From Hyphodiscus hymeniophilus (Eukaryota > Ascomycota > Leotiomycetes > Helotiales > Hyphodiscaceae), in assembly GCA_016508695.1 (NCBI GenBank), contig VNKQ01000014.1, forward strand, positions 806,001-870,000: a stretch of DNA of 64,000 nucleotides, in the 5' to 3' direction. Shown here one piece after another: positions 24,297 to 35,619 of the stretch (within the stretch, counting starts at the first letter, position 1; each line of letters begins with the position of its first letter). Position numbers and translations under genes: made by a program. Below the pieces are notes generated by a model. It had not been told where the DNA came from. It ran no database searches and saw nothing but the letters and a program-made list of their open reading frames with translations.

Positions 24297-24776
24297 TCTC
24301 CGGAGTAGCCTGGCAGTAGTAGATACTCAGTCTGGAGCTCTAGATTGTAGACACTACGTTATTTCTAGTAGAAACAAAGGGCACCTACTTCCTGCGTGCA
24401 TCGCTATGGGACGATTTTATTCGCTTCCTAGGTGAGGAGCATTTGGAACACATACAAGCCGCCCGTCGGACGAGAGACAAGATGATGACTGGCTTTGAAC
24501 ACTTCAATATGATGGACAAACCTCCTATGTTCCAACAGCAGGTGATGACGCCCAAAACTCTGAAAAGATCTCTCAACTCGTTGAATCAAGAATTTCAGCG
24601 CTACCGTGTCAGAAGGTCGCACCGTGTCGACACCATCCCACCTGCATCCATCCCTCTAGGACTACCCCCGTGGGTACTCGGCACACCCTTCGCGCGCATG
24701 AGTTTTTTCGCGCGATTCTTGTGTTTAGGTAATTAATAAGAACGTGAAGCTCTATCAAATCACAGCTCTTCCGATG

Positions 24777-26035
24777 CTATTTTGTGGCCTTGATTTTAGG
24801 CAGCCAGAAATCTACCAGACCGCTGCCTTCGGCTTCGCTTAAATCACCCCTCGATTTGTGTATATCACCACGCCGTTTTTCTAAGGCTGCAAGTTCCCGT
24901 AAGGTAGGGTTCCCGCTTTTAGCGGTGGCCAGTTCAATCCTACCTGAAATATCGACCGCATGGTCTCTTTATGCACGCTTATCTTTTAAGCAACCCACGA
25001 GGGGCGCCCTCTCCGTTTTCCTTAGTCTCTATCCCGCCTATAGGGAAAGGAGTCCACTCGATACGCTAAAGACCTTGTTCTCTGGCTACGCAACTACGCT
25101 TTCAAGGCTTTCCTTGAGGGTCTACTTTTGCATATAAATATCTCCAGCTAAGCACGATCCCAGGGCCTTCAGAACTCTCTACGGCAGCCAGTTTAATTAG
25201 ACCCGCTGGACGCAAGTAAATATTATCATCATCATCACCACCGTGTGGGCACCGTGTGTACAGGGGGGCTGGCAAAGTTGAACTCCCTCCTGTACGCGGT
25301 GCCTGGCTTACGAACCTCCAGCTCTATTTCAATAGAGCCTGCAGAGCCAACGGGAGCAATCGCATTACAATTGATATCTACGATTACCGCAACGCAATCA
25401 TACGATCGTCTCGAAACTAGAAGACGGATTCTCTCACGAGAACATAGCCCTAAGGCGGCTAGCTATACTTCTGTCGTGCACAAGTATACGCTCCTCCTTC
25501 CTGTGCGAAATCTAACACTCGAGAATCAAATCTATAGGTGATGTTACGAGGTCCACCGAACAAAGGGCTTTTGTCTGCGGAAGTCTCATGGTGCTGGTAC
25601 GAATCTCCTCATTGTCTCCAGAGGCAGGACTGGGGCTTAAGGGAGGGCTAAAGAGAAGGGAATGTATGAGGTTCTGCTAGGAAACTCAAGAAGAGATACG
25701 CCGTTGAAAGCAAATATTGCTATACAAAGAACACCTTTATTTGTGGCGAAGAATGGCAGATTGTTCAGGGCGACGTTATCGCGGAAAGAGGCAGGGGCGA
25801 CTTGCCCCAGGGACCCCTAATAGTGTTGTAGTATACCAGCGCCCGTTAGAGGCCGAGTCCTCCAAGCCCCACATTCTTATATCCCCGAGCCCCTAATCCT
25901 TAGCCCTCAGCCAGCCGTCACTTTCTTATATACATGTTCCGTGGGATTATCGGAGTAGATGCCAATGATTTTCTGAGCGACGAGTACATCGCCTGTATTC
26001 TCCTTCTCTTCGCTCAAAGCGGACGCTGAAGACAT
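24777..26035 (-). pseudogene. Decayed long reading frame of unknown origin
   Basis: From an ATG at 26033-26035 (MSSASALSEEKENTGDVLVA) one register runs about 266 codons down to 25238 with protein-like composition. It is broken by about nine stops, for example at 25817-25819, 25637-25639, 25463-25465 and 25235-25237. Open segments include 25640-25816 (with LNNLPFFATNKGVLCIAIFA) and 25238-25462 (with IAPVGSAGSIEIELEVRKPG). A shift near 25238 leads to another protein-like segment (LRPAGLIKLAAVESSEGPG), and a third segment ends at the TAG 24777-24779 (FWLPKIKATK). Several stops could derive from CAA, CAG or CGA by C-to-T change. I do not recognise the family. The beta-strand-like pattern would suit an old capsid-type or secreted protein, but this is only an impression. 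Nothing restored is given here. Confidence 0.45.
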
Positions 26036-26782
26036 ACGAGCTATAAGGGAAGCGTTGCTAAAGCAGGACTAAGAAGTTGTATTCAGTCTTAAGAAGCGTA
26101 ATATAGAATTAGAAGGTGACTTTCAGCGCACTTCGAATGTTCAGGACTTCCATGAACAGGCATTCTACTCCTGCTTAGAACCGACAATACGATAAGTAGC
26201 TATAATAGCCAGAGAGTTCTCGGGCAACGCGAGTAGAACCGTTATGTACGAACTGGCTAGGTAGCTAGCCAGTAGGTAGGTAAGTGGTACTCACTCCTTG
26301 TATCACTGACCAAAAGAATAACCGTGTGCTTACTAAGCCAAACAATCAAGATGAAGTATTGCGAACGACAAAATTGCGGTTTCGCGTTTGTTGTGGTAGC
26401 GGAGAAGATTTGGAGGAGTTGAGGGCTGGTAGTTATGTACTTTAGAGCAACGCGACTACTTACTAGCGCCGAAATGTTTAGAAAAGCAGTGGGACGCTCT
26501 GGATCCTTTGTCGGAAATCTGTGAGTTGTCCAATGCTTTAGGATCGGCCTGGTAGACAACATCAGAAACCCACAAGACCAATCATACCGTCAACCAAAAC
26601 TACAAATATCTCAAAAAACACATCAAGAAAACGCTTAGAGACGTCACTACGTCTGTTGCTACATGGACTATGTTCGTATTATACTGTGACTATCATACCT
26701 TACAAACTGTCGCTCCACATGAAACCCAACTCCACGCTGATGTTGTATAAACAAAATATGTGCTTAAGTTGGCGGCACAACG
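26036..26782. other. Intergenic region downstream of VAM7
   Basis: The stretch up to about 26160 still reads like an extension of the decayed minus-strand frame. A minus-strand open frame at 26257-26562 (101 codons) has no recognised family. The rest should include the VAM7 3' UTR. Confidence 0.35.
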
Positions 26783-27901
26783 CTATGAGATCTTCCCCAC
26801 TCTCTTCTTAGCAATCTCAATCTTCTTCTGGACTCTCTCCGCATCTTCATCAACCCTAGTCAGCATCTGATTCTGCAGCTCCAACTCCCCATGGATAGCA
26901 AGACCCATCTCCTTCTGCCTCCTCACAATCTTCGCCAGCTCCTCCACATCCAGGTCCTGATCAGCCATCAACTGCTTCTGCAGCTGCAGCACGCCCTCAT
27001 TATCAAGCTCTCTCGTCCTCTCTGTTTCTGGAACGGGCGCTCCCAGTACTCTGCCACTGGGCCTCGAAACCCCCGGTCCAAATAGATTACTCTTATCGGC
27101 TTGTGTTGCGACCGCCCCAGAACTATTACTACCCTGATTTTTGACCGCAAGACTAACAGCCAGCTTTTCTAGTCCCTCCCTCTCCACCTTCGCAGAGCTT
27201 AATAAATCCCTCCTGCGCCTCAACTCCCCTGTCCCGATTTTATTTTCATTGCCCCTCTTCTCCCCCTCAGTCATGATGTTGAGTCCCTCCTCCAAATTCC
27301 CTAACAGGCCCCCTGCCTTCACCAAAAACGTTTTCGCTTTCGACCCAGCCTCATACTGCCCCTGCGCCGTCGTTGCCCCATCCCTCTTCCCAAGAAACAG
27401 CCGCGCCTCATGCAATTGTCCCTTCAACTCCCGATGCAAGTCCAGCCACACCTGCGGATCGGCAGCAACCTGTCCAGCGTGGCTCCCTAAACCCAGTCTC
27501 TGATTTGCAGCGCTCAGCTCCGCGCGTGTGCTGCTAGCACTTCCACCACTACTGCTCGGCAGGTTGAGAAATGAGCGCCATACCGACGTCTCGCGCCAGC
27601 GTCTATCAGGTCCCTCAGCTATGGCGTGCAGGTATTTCTCCAAGCCCACTCTGCGGGTCTCCGTGAGTTCGGGAGAGGATGCAGTGGACGTGAACCAGGA
27701 TTTGCCGGGTAAGGGGGCCGGAGGTGCTGATATGAGGGATGTGAGGCTCTTGTGCAGGTTTTCGAAGTCGGAGTAGCGCTTTTGCACGACGAAGGTGCGG
27801 AGGGGGAGGCGGAGGGATATGTTGTAGAGGGTATAGGGTTTAGAAGAAGAGTCGTTGGAGAGGATCGTTGTTGGGATTGAGAGCTCGAGGGGCGGGGCCA
27901 T
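26783..27901 (-). CDS. VAM7: Vacuolar SNARE-type protein Vam7 (PX plus SNARE domain)
   Basis: Soluble Qc-SNARE that binds PI3P on the vacuole and takes part in homotypic vacuole fusion. It is a single exon of 372 residues from the ATG at 27899-27901. Residues 1-115 form a PX domain with the usual sequence YTLYNISLRLPLRTFVVQKR followed by YSDFENLHKSL; the PI3P-binding Arg/Tyr and the PLPGK loop are visible. The middle region is variable and helical. Residues about 310-372 are the SNARE helix (QKQLMADQDLDVEELAKIV, LAIHGELELQNQMLTRVDED). There is no C-terminal membrane anchor, as in Vam7. The size is close to yeast Vam7 (about 316) with a longer linker. Confidence 0.92.
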   Translation of the reverse strand: MAPPLELSIPTTILSNDSSSKPYTLYNISLRLPLRTFVVQKRYSDFENLHKSLTSLISAPPAPLPGKSWFTSTASSPELTETRRVGLEKYLHAIAEGPDRRWRETSVWRSFLNLPSSSGGSASSTRAELSAANQRLGLGSHAGQVAADPQVWLDLHRELKGQLHEARLFLGKRDGATTAQGQYEAGSKAKTFLVKAGGLLGNLEEGLNIMTEGEKRGNENKIGTGELRRRRDLLSSAKVEREGLEKLAVSLAVKNQGSNSSGAVATQADKSNLFGPGVSRPSGRVLGAPVPETERTRELDNEGVLQLQKQLMADQDLDVEELAKIVRRQKEMGLAIHGELELQNQMLTRVDEDAERVQKKIEIAKKRVGKIS

Positions 27902-28471
27902 GGTTGTGGTCAGTCGTTGATAGTCTTTAAGTAATACTTAGGTAGATAAAGCTATGCTGCAGGTTGTTGGTGGATGGGTATTAAGACACTGGGCACGGCA
28001 GCTTGGGGTCTGTCACAGGTCGTACTTGGATTGAGAATGTTCCAGTGATGGAGCAGCTTTGAGGTTGCTGGGGAAGATTCTACCTTATTGCCTTGGACAA
28101 GGATTTGGAGATTTAGCTTGGCGAAACGTGCGTCACCGCTGCTACTGTACAGGCTCAAGACAAGATAACATTGCGGAGAAATGTTTTGACCCACTTCATA
28201 AGATATTCAGCCGATCGCACGAACAATATGACAAGTCATGCACACACATCTTGAGTCGTTTCTGTATTCTCTAACGCATCTAGATAGCCGGTCAAAAGAC
28301 TACCTGGGAGTAGTCGTGAGTCCAGGGCGAAAACGGATTGCACACATCTGCATCCAGCACCGTGATTCATGATCGCCTAGCATATGCTGTTCTAACTCCA
28401 TAGCCCAAAGAATCAATCTGCAGCCTCCGCATGTCCCATATTCGTGATCGTTAATGAGCCATCGCAGATAT
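27902..28471. other. Intergenic region between VAM7 and EB1
   Basis: About 570 nt upstream of the VAM7 start and downstream of the EB1 stop. It must contain the VAM7 promoter. The short open frames across it are not convincing. Confidence 0.4.
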
Positions 28472-29397
28472 CTAGAACGTCTCCTGGTCATCTAAGCCCT
28501 CAGCCTCGGCCGGAATCTCAAAGCCATCCTCCGTCGAGTACAGAATAGTTTGAATATGCTTGATCAGACCGTCTTCCTGCTTCTCAATCTCCGGGTCCTC
28601 ATCGCATGCTTGCTGAACCAATAGCTCGATGTCACGGAGCTTGCTGAAGTAGAAATCCCGCTCGCGCTCCAACCCTTGTACCGTCTCCTTCAATGTGGCG
28701 TTCTCTTGTACCAAGGCTGATGAACCAACACCGCCTGCCTTTGCGACGCGTGGGCCGGTTGTAGGAGTTGTGCCTCTTCTGGCGGCGCCGGCGGAGGTTC
28801 GTGCAGAGGGGGCAGCAGCTGGGAGAGGACCACCAGAGCCTCGTCGTCGTGCAACAGCGTCATAATCACCACCCGGAAAGTATTGATCCCAATAACGCTT
28901 AGACCATTGTAGAAACTCGAGGTTGTCTTGCATCTTGCATTTGATGAGCTGTTCGACGTTGACAGGGCGATCGATTTGGTGTTTTGTGAAACAATCTTCC
29001 AAAAGGCTTGTTAGTGGTCTACGTCAAAACGCATGTTCTTCGAGGGGAACGTACTTTGGAGGATCTTGAAATTCTGCAGGTATGCATACTCCGTATTGAC
29101 GTTAAATTTCACCCGCGCCATGGGGACATCGAGGTAGATGCTGTCGAAGACTTGGCAGAGAGCCGCACTGCAGAAAACCTGGTCAGTGTTTGCAATCGAG
29201 GGGACATGGCGGGGAGACCGTGATTCATGAAGAAGAGCAGACTTACCCAGTACCGCATTGTTCGACCTTGGTGATATTCAACTGGAGGAGATTATTGAGC
29301 CATGCTACAAGCTCTTGTCTGCAGAGGTTGTGTTGTCAGTAGCTAAGGAATCTCTCGGATGTTGATCTTTGGCACCAACTCACCTTGATTCGCCCAT
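28472..29397 (-). CDS. BIM1: Microtubule plus-end-binding protein EB1/Bim1/Mal3
   Basis: Tracks growing microtubule ends and recruits CAP-Gly and SxIP partners. Four exons, 29384-29397, 29247-29318, 29055-29167 and 28472-28995, give 240 residues. The first exon is only 14 nt (ATGGGCGAATCAAG), so the start codon is easily missed. The spliced product starts MGESRQELVAWLNNLLQLNI and continues through a calponin-homology domain (QCGTGAALCQVFDSIY, KFNVNTEYAYLQNFKILQNC, FTKHQIDRPVNVEQLIKCKM, LEFLQWSKRYWDQYFPGGDY). A basic Ser/Pro/Ala/Gly-rich linker at about 125-165 is followed by the EB1 dimerisation helix and FYFSKLRDIEL motif. Intron donors are GTGAGT, GTAAGT and GTACGT. The protein has an acidic end (DDQETF) instead of the EEY tail of animal EB1. 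Confidence 0.95.
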
Positions 29398-30021
29398 TGT
29401 GAAGATGAGAAGCAACAATGCTTTATCTGATCGTGTTTGGTATGTCTCCTTATAGAATTAAGAATTGTAGGCGTTGGCCACTCAGGCGCGTCGTGAATGC
29501 TTCCGCGAAGTTTGAGGATGTTGGAAGTTATCGCGATCGATTGTTTTCAACTGGTTGGCTATTCACCCCTCGAAATCTTAGCGCGGATACTTACACCCTT
29601 GCAAAAATAGGTGCCTTGAAGAGTTCGAAGTCAATAAACAGCTGCCTGTTTACTTTTACATTATTTACCCTAGGGTCTTGTGTATCATCCTCAAAAATAT
29701 GAGATATTGTTCACTCGACATTATGGGGATGATGAGTTACGGGACAATATCTTTTACGAATTTCTTCGATTTGAGACCTATCTATATATGCAGTCCTATG
29801 CAGGTCCATACACATGCGTATACTGAAGTGGTGCTTCACAGAAGCCCTTCCCAAATCCGCACTGCTTTCCTCTTTATGGCCATTCAATGGAGAAAGAATC
29901 GAAAAATATTTACATGAAGAGCGGGTATCACAAAGAACCAACATACCCAAATTTATCCCATCTCGCGTCTTCATCTCCAAACACTTCGTGGTCACGTTAC
30001 CCGCAGCGAAACCCACAGCTT
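29398..30021. other. Intergenic region upstream of EB1
   Basis: About 620 nt between the EB1 start and the 3' end of the GH55 gene. It holds the EB1 promoter and the GH55 3' UTR. No gene is supported. Confidence 0.4.
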
Positions 30022-32535
30022 TCAAGTGCCAGCTTGTGAGAACATGGCGACGGTCGCGCAAAAGTTGTTTCGGTTGTCCTTGTCCAGAGCGGCGCTTGTG
30101 CCGTCTACAGTGACCATGTTGACAGATGCCTTTGTGGAAAGACCATAGAGATTAACTCCAGCCGAATTCTCAAGAGAGACCATATTGGTTTGGCAACTCT
30201 CCGTGTCGAGACAGGTTTGATCATAGTTGTCAAAGAATGAATAGAGACCAGCACCGTAGATGAGTACATCTTGGGAATCCACAATGCGGAGACCCCAAGC
30301 CTTGTTGACACTCGCGGTACCGGAGAAAACTGGGTCAGCATAGGCGGCGTTGGTTGTGAAAGGCGTTGTGGCATCTGGATTGCTTTGGAAATACGGGGTT
30401 TCTGTCTGGATAAGAGCCATGTAAACATTCGAGGCGTTGGCGATCTGGTAGTTGTACAAGACCGAGTGCTCAGCGCTTGTACCATACATCCACACAGGGC
30501 CTTCCTCGGAGGCGATCAAAACACCGCGTCCATTGAAGATGTTGATCTGATCGTGGTCCGCCAAGTCAAGCTCGTGGTCAGCGACCCAAAACCAGTTATT
30601 TTCCAAATAGATGGTAGCCTTAGAAGTAACGTGAAGAAGAAGGAATGCACCTTCACAGTTGGCGTTGGCTGGAGCTGTGACAGTTGGGCTCTTGCCACAT
30701 GTATCGGATTGAAGACCAGTACCGGCGGTACCACCAATTCGCATGTGTACATCCCACATTCCGGAAGAGCCTTGAGAAGTTTCCGCAACGTTCCACTCGA
30801 CGAGGATAGCACCAGGGGCCGGGCCAAGGGTCTCGAAGATAAGATCCGATATCTCGACACAGCCAGTATCGCCAACTTGGCCAACCTGGAAGACAGGTGT
30901 GGGGTTTGCTTGGTCCGCAAAAACTGTGCCTTTAGCCATGATAAGAGGCCAGATCTCGCCAGTGATTCGGATGTCCTTGGGGACCTTGACAGTAGATGTG
31001 ATGACATAGGCACCATGGTCGAAGTATACAACATCGGATGCACTGGCTGAGTTGAACAGGGCCTGAATTGCTGCGGTATCATCCGTAACTCCGTCACCCT
31101 TGGCTCCAGCAGCCTTGGCGCTCAGAAAGGAAGAAACCGGAAGGGTCTCATACTGTGGCTTAGATCTTGTGAAGACATTGCCATCAGAGTTCAAGAGGGT
31201 GGCGGGCTTGCTGACGGCAGTTTGAGACCCTTGCGTAGCGGCTCCAGAGGCACCGGTATAGCTACGGCCCTGCATCCACGAAGCGATCTTGGTGTTTCCA
31301 GCGAGAACTGTGGCCTTGGAGGCGGCGTCTGAGATGGCGACGGGTACGTTGGTGGACATATCGACATTATCGAGAACGAGAGTGCCATTGGTGGCTCCCT
31401 CATCGGTAGAGTAGACTGTAGAGACGCCTATGGGTGTATTGGAGATCGTGGAATCGATCAACATAACGGAGCCCACCGTCTGAGCTGCTTCACCTCCGTT
31501 GGACATATCCACACCAACGCCGCAGTTATTTATGGACAGACCGGATAAAGTCCAGGCCTGTAGACAATGTGTCAGCTAGTGGGTGTTGACTGATGAAGAG
31601 ATACGTACCCAATTCCAGTTCATGAAGACCGCGGTCTGGCAGTTATTGAACGTCAAGTTGCGAGTGGTAAATTGCTGGTTGCCAAAGAAAGCGCCATATT
31701 TGCCGCCGTTGAATGTCAAATCGGTCATGAACCCACCGGATCCATTGTCCATAAAAATCCCTTGCTGAGCATTGGCGGTTCCCCCATCAGTTCTCATGTT
31801 GAAAACGATGTTTTGAAGAGACGTAGCCTGTAATCTCGCAGTCAGCAGTGAGACATCCACAAAGTTCGGGAAAGACGCACTTGAGCAACCTGCCAGTGAA
31901 TACCAGCACCAACTCCAACGGGCATCGCAGTGGTATCAATGATGAAGTTGCGAACTTGGCGGAAGAAGTTGTTTTGGTTTGTGTACCAGTTGACCCCGCC
32001 CTCAGCGTATGGATCACTGTCAATCAAAGCAATTCCAGCAAATCCGGCAGTAGCCTTGATGGTAGGTACAGAGACAGCATCGCCTACAAACTGAGTGTAA
32101 TAAAGCTGGACAATGGGTGCGCTGATTGCATAGGTTCCGGGAGGAAAGTAGATGATAGCCGGAGTGACTGTGGTTGAGTCGCAACCTTGACCGCAACGTG
32201 TGCCAGCAGTGATTGCAGAATTGATGGCCGCAGTGTCATCGGTGCTTCCTGTGTGTCCTAGTTAGCATGCGTATCCGAAGAAAAAATGCCAAATCATTCG
32301 AGGTTCTTGCAAGGAGCCACTTACCATCACCCTTAGCGCCAAAGTCCATAACATTGCGGAATATCTGATATGAGGAATCGCCGAAGGCAACAGCTCCTTG
32401 CCGTTTGATGGAGGAGAGCCAGTAGCTCGAGGTGGCTGCAGTGGAGGATGCCGCGGGTACAGGTGCAGGTGCGGAAGAAACGAGGAGGAACAGGCGTAAA
32501 GCCACGAACAATGTAAAGATCGAAAGGATCGTCAT
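30022..32535 (-). CDS. Secreted beta-1,3-glucanase, glycoside hydrolase family 55
   Basis: Extracellular enzyme hydrolysing beta-1,3-glucan, in GH55 usually from chain ends. Four exons, 32325-32535, 31881-32248, 31609-31827 and 30022-31557, give 777 residues. Residues 1-21 are a signal peptide (MTILSIFTLFVALRLFLLVSS, then APAPVPAA). Two pectate-lyase-3-like beta-helix modules follow, each opening with the GAKGDG motif: FRNVMDFGAKGDGSTDDTAA near residue 60 and AAGAKGDGVTDDTAAIQALF near 405. Internal GH55 features include GIHWQVAQATSLQNIVFNM and ENNWFWVADHELD. Introns are 32249-32324, 31828-31880 and 31558-31608, all GT-AG. The length matches GH55 enzymes (about 750-800). Role could be nutrition, wall remodelling or mycoparasitism; the sequence does not say. 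Confidence 0.93.
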
Positions 32536-35145
32536 CGTGAAGTAGAACCAGCTATTCGAAGATGAACTAAATGAGTGTGTGGACTATCCACAAGGGCTTT
32601 TGTCAGTCTTGTAAATCTTAAATTGTGTCTCGAATCTAGGTTCGAAGTAAATAAAGAGCCGTATTTGGTAAACGAAGGGAAGCCTTGTCTTGATAAAGGT
32701 ACGAGAGTACAAAGTTGGTATCTTGAAAGTTCGTAGAGTGTCAAAAGTATTTGGGTACAGAGAACGAACAGAAACGAAAAAGATCTCGAATCAAAGTTGA
32801 TGGAAAGAGGTTTTGTAGGAAGACAATTGGTGACGTTGCCATTGACTTGTGGCTATTGTCGTGAATGGAGCTATAATGGGAATGTGAATGAAAAATGACG
32901 GGAGTAGGCGAGCGATGCAAAGTACGCAACAATTGAATCAGCCACTCACAATTATTGATAATGAATCAGATCTTCGACCGCGTCGACTTTTCAAATGAGT
33001 GGAATGATGACGGAGAAGGAAACTTGTAGGCTGGAGAAAGTCGTCCTCCGAGGCGCGATCCTCGCTCTTTGTATCAATCCTCCCTCTCGCCTCAAGTTCC
33101 ACCTCCTCCACTCCTTGCAAGTGCACATGGTCAGCAGAGGCAGAGACCTGGGACTTTCCGCAGCCATGCGATGCGAGCAAATTTGAGTTTGATCCATCGC
33201 AGGTGCACCGAACTGGGGAGTCGTGGCCAACGGCATTCATCGCAGCCATGAGTCCCTCAGTAGGGAGAGATCGTCCGACCTTAGTGACAACAGGTCAACC
33301 ATTCACGTGCGACTCCTATGGAGGAGATGCCGTGAATCGAAACAGACGGGGTCGTCGATAGTACAACGTTACTGGGAGCTCATTCGAGGTTCATTTGATG
33401 TACCGCGATTAAGGAGACTATCGCAATGCGGCAGTGGTCCGGGTCGGCAAGAGAGTCCCTGGTATCAAGGATTGGTTGGCTGGTGGGGGCGGATCGATCT
33501 CAGTCCATCACATATCAGGAGATGGTGGTCCCGAAGGTTCAGAAAGTGAATGCAGGCCAGGGTAGTTTGAAACAACACTCTCTCTTGCAGCCTTGCTTCA
33601 AATAGAAGGTGGTTGGATGGCGCGAAATTTACACGCCTCAGTGGCTCTCTCCGGGTAAACTGAATGCAGGAAAGCGCCCGTCTCTCAGCCACTTCAGATA
33701 CCAGGAAATCGCCGAGATCAGGGGTAGACTGGTAGACGGAGGATATATCTGAGCTTAAATCATCTCTCCTTCCACTGCGTCGATCTTTCGGAGATTGTCC
33801 ACCCCGCGAAAGAACAAGCCCTTTCCCCCTCGATATCATCTTCTATATCAGGCCTTCTACTTCGTCTGCGGCCGGGAATGCCTCTCCCAGCCTTCAAAGC
33901 GAACTTAGAGCGCCCAGGCATCGTGGAGACTCTAGGAGCTTCCACGTCGAAGACGACTCCAGTGTCCAACTCTTTGGGGGAATTCAAGTGATTCGGTCTG
34001 CCATCTCTTTTGTTTGTCTGTTTGTCTGTTCCGTTTCATGCCCAAAATATAAATGCGCTCTGGTTGGTTGGAGGGACCGCGCTGTTTTGAAAACAAACAC
34101 GTTGGCTCTGGCGGCTGCAGGGGATTGAAACAGGAGGAGTATCATCAAAGATTTGGGACGGAAAAGCATCTGAACTTTCCTCTCGCCTTGTCTTGCCAGG
34201 ATCATCCTTTTTGAAAACCTGCATTTAGCCATCAATTTGTTTCTTCATGCGCAACAGAAGGCCAAAGAGATCGATTATTCCAGGGGTCAGTCAAGTAGTT
34301 CCTTTGGTCGTCTGAAAACCGACCATGTGATTTGATCACTTGTGTTAACTTCATCTCGGTTCTACTTTCGTTTGTTCAATCAATCAATCACGTATTCGCG
34401 TCTTGCCTAAGCAATTGCAAGGAATTTATGGCATCACGTGAATTGTCACCCTGGGGCTTCGCATTCGTCTTTTGTGCCGTCGTGCCTGGCTAATGGTGAG
34501 GCTGTTTACCAATATGGTGGAGTGCATAGAGTACATCAGATGTCAGCTGTTTAACTCCCTCCCTATTCATAGTGGAGAATATTAAGAGTGGACCAATTCA
34601 GATATAGTTTGCTTCGATCAAGGATTAAGACTAAGAACCGTTGTAAGAAACAACGGTTGACCGGTCGTCTCTAGCTTGCCCAGGTCACAAGCCTTTAAAA
34701 TAAGTAATAGAAGTATATGATTATGGACTGAGTGAATAATCACTCCCGAAGTTAAGTCCATCACGTTCACTAAAAGGCCAAAGGGGCCGTTCAGATCCTA
34801 ACATGACCCGACCAAGCGGAGACAATAGAACTTCATGTCTTCAAGAAACTGCCTTTTCAAAGTTTGGTAAATCTACGCAGGATGTCTTTCATCTTCATTC
34901 GCCCACCCAGAGACCTAAGACCCTCAATAACCGCCCCACAATGACATCCTAGAACCGAGCGAAGCAAGCCTGCTCTCCGCCGATACCGACGAATGATTTA
35001 ATTGACTCGAAGCCGATATGCAAGTACATGATGAAAAGTAGTCCAATTATTCAGGGGTCATCTGTTACCCAGAAACAGATCTACAGCAGCGTGTCCTCCC
35101 TTCAAGAAAAACCATGCTTGAGCGGCGCCTCGCCAGCACCTTTCA
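32536..35145. other. 2.6-kb intergenic region upstream of the GH55 gene
   Basis: This holds the GH55 promoter near 32540-33000. Minus-strand frames at 33760-33987 (with FALKAGRGIPGRRRSRRPDI) and 33465-33839 look mildly protein-like, with a basic first part. They could be exons of a small unknown gene, but I found no splice pair that joins them convincingly. Elsewhere the sequence shows nothing I recognise. CCAATCAATCAATCA-like words occur near 34375. Confidence 0.35.
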
Positions 35146-35619
35146 ATGCCCAAGCTCCCACCAAACTATGTTGCTGCCGGCATATTTGAATTTCTCGCTC
35201 TGCCGCTCGAAATACTACATCTCGTCTACAGGTGGCTACTCCCTGAGCGCCGGGTCATCAGGTTCAATGGATGAGCTGAACGAGCAGCAAGCTTTGGACC
35301 TCTATCACGAAAATGCTCGAAGATCCGTGTCGAAATTCAAGACTTTGTCTACGACGAGCAGAACCTTGGACGTAGGTATCAGAAAACCCAAGAATATGGA
35401 TTTATCGATACCGAAAAGACTCGTTTCGACTTTATTATCCACTTAAGCTTTCGCGTATGCGAATGGTGTAATGCTGGTGAAATAGAGCTTTACCTTTGTC
35501 CTCACTCCCTCTTTAAACGGGCGTTTCTTGTTCCCAAGGACTACAGTTCGATGTCCAGACTCACTCTTCGCTTCGAGAACGAAGATAGCTCCAACACAGC
35601 GATAATGAGTGGGCTCTAG
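35146..35619 (+). pseudogene. 2EXR/F-box-like fungal protein with a premature TGA
   Basis: From the ATG at 35146 the frame reads MPKLPPNYVAAGIFEFLALP and then LEILHLVYRWLLPERRVI, the pattern of the short 2EXR domain found at the N-terminus of many fungal proteins. A TGA at 35272-35274 stops it after 42 codons. The same register then stays open for another 114 codons, with protein-like content (YQKTQEYGFIDTEKTRFDF, VPKDYSSMSRLTLRFENEDS), to a TAG at 35617-35619. No GT-AG pair removes the TGA cleanly. A CGA-to-TGA change would explain it. Either a recent pseudogene or, less likely, an unseen intron. Confidence 0.55.

Noticed and set aside
24784..25137. Plus-strand frame of 117 codons
   Set aside because: It is antisense to the more protein-like minus-strand relic; Ser/Arg-rich composition is what an antisense frame would give.
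30271..31050. Plus-strand open frame of 259 codons in the GH55 gene
   Set aside because: Opposite a conserved GH55 exon; no independent similarity.
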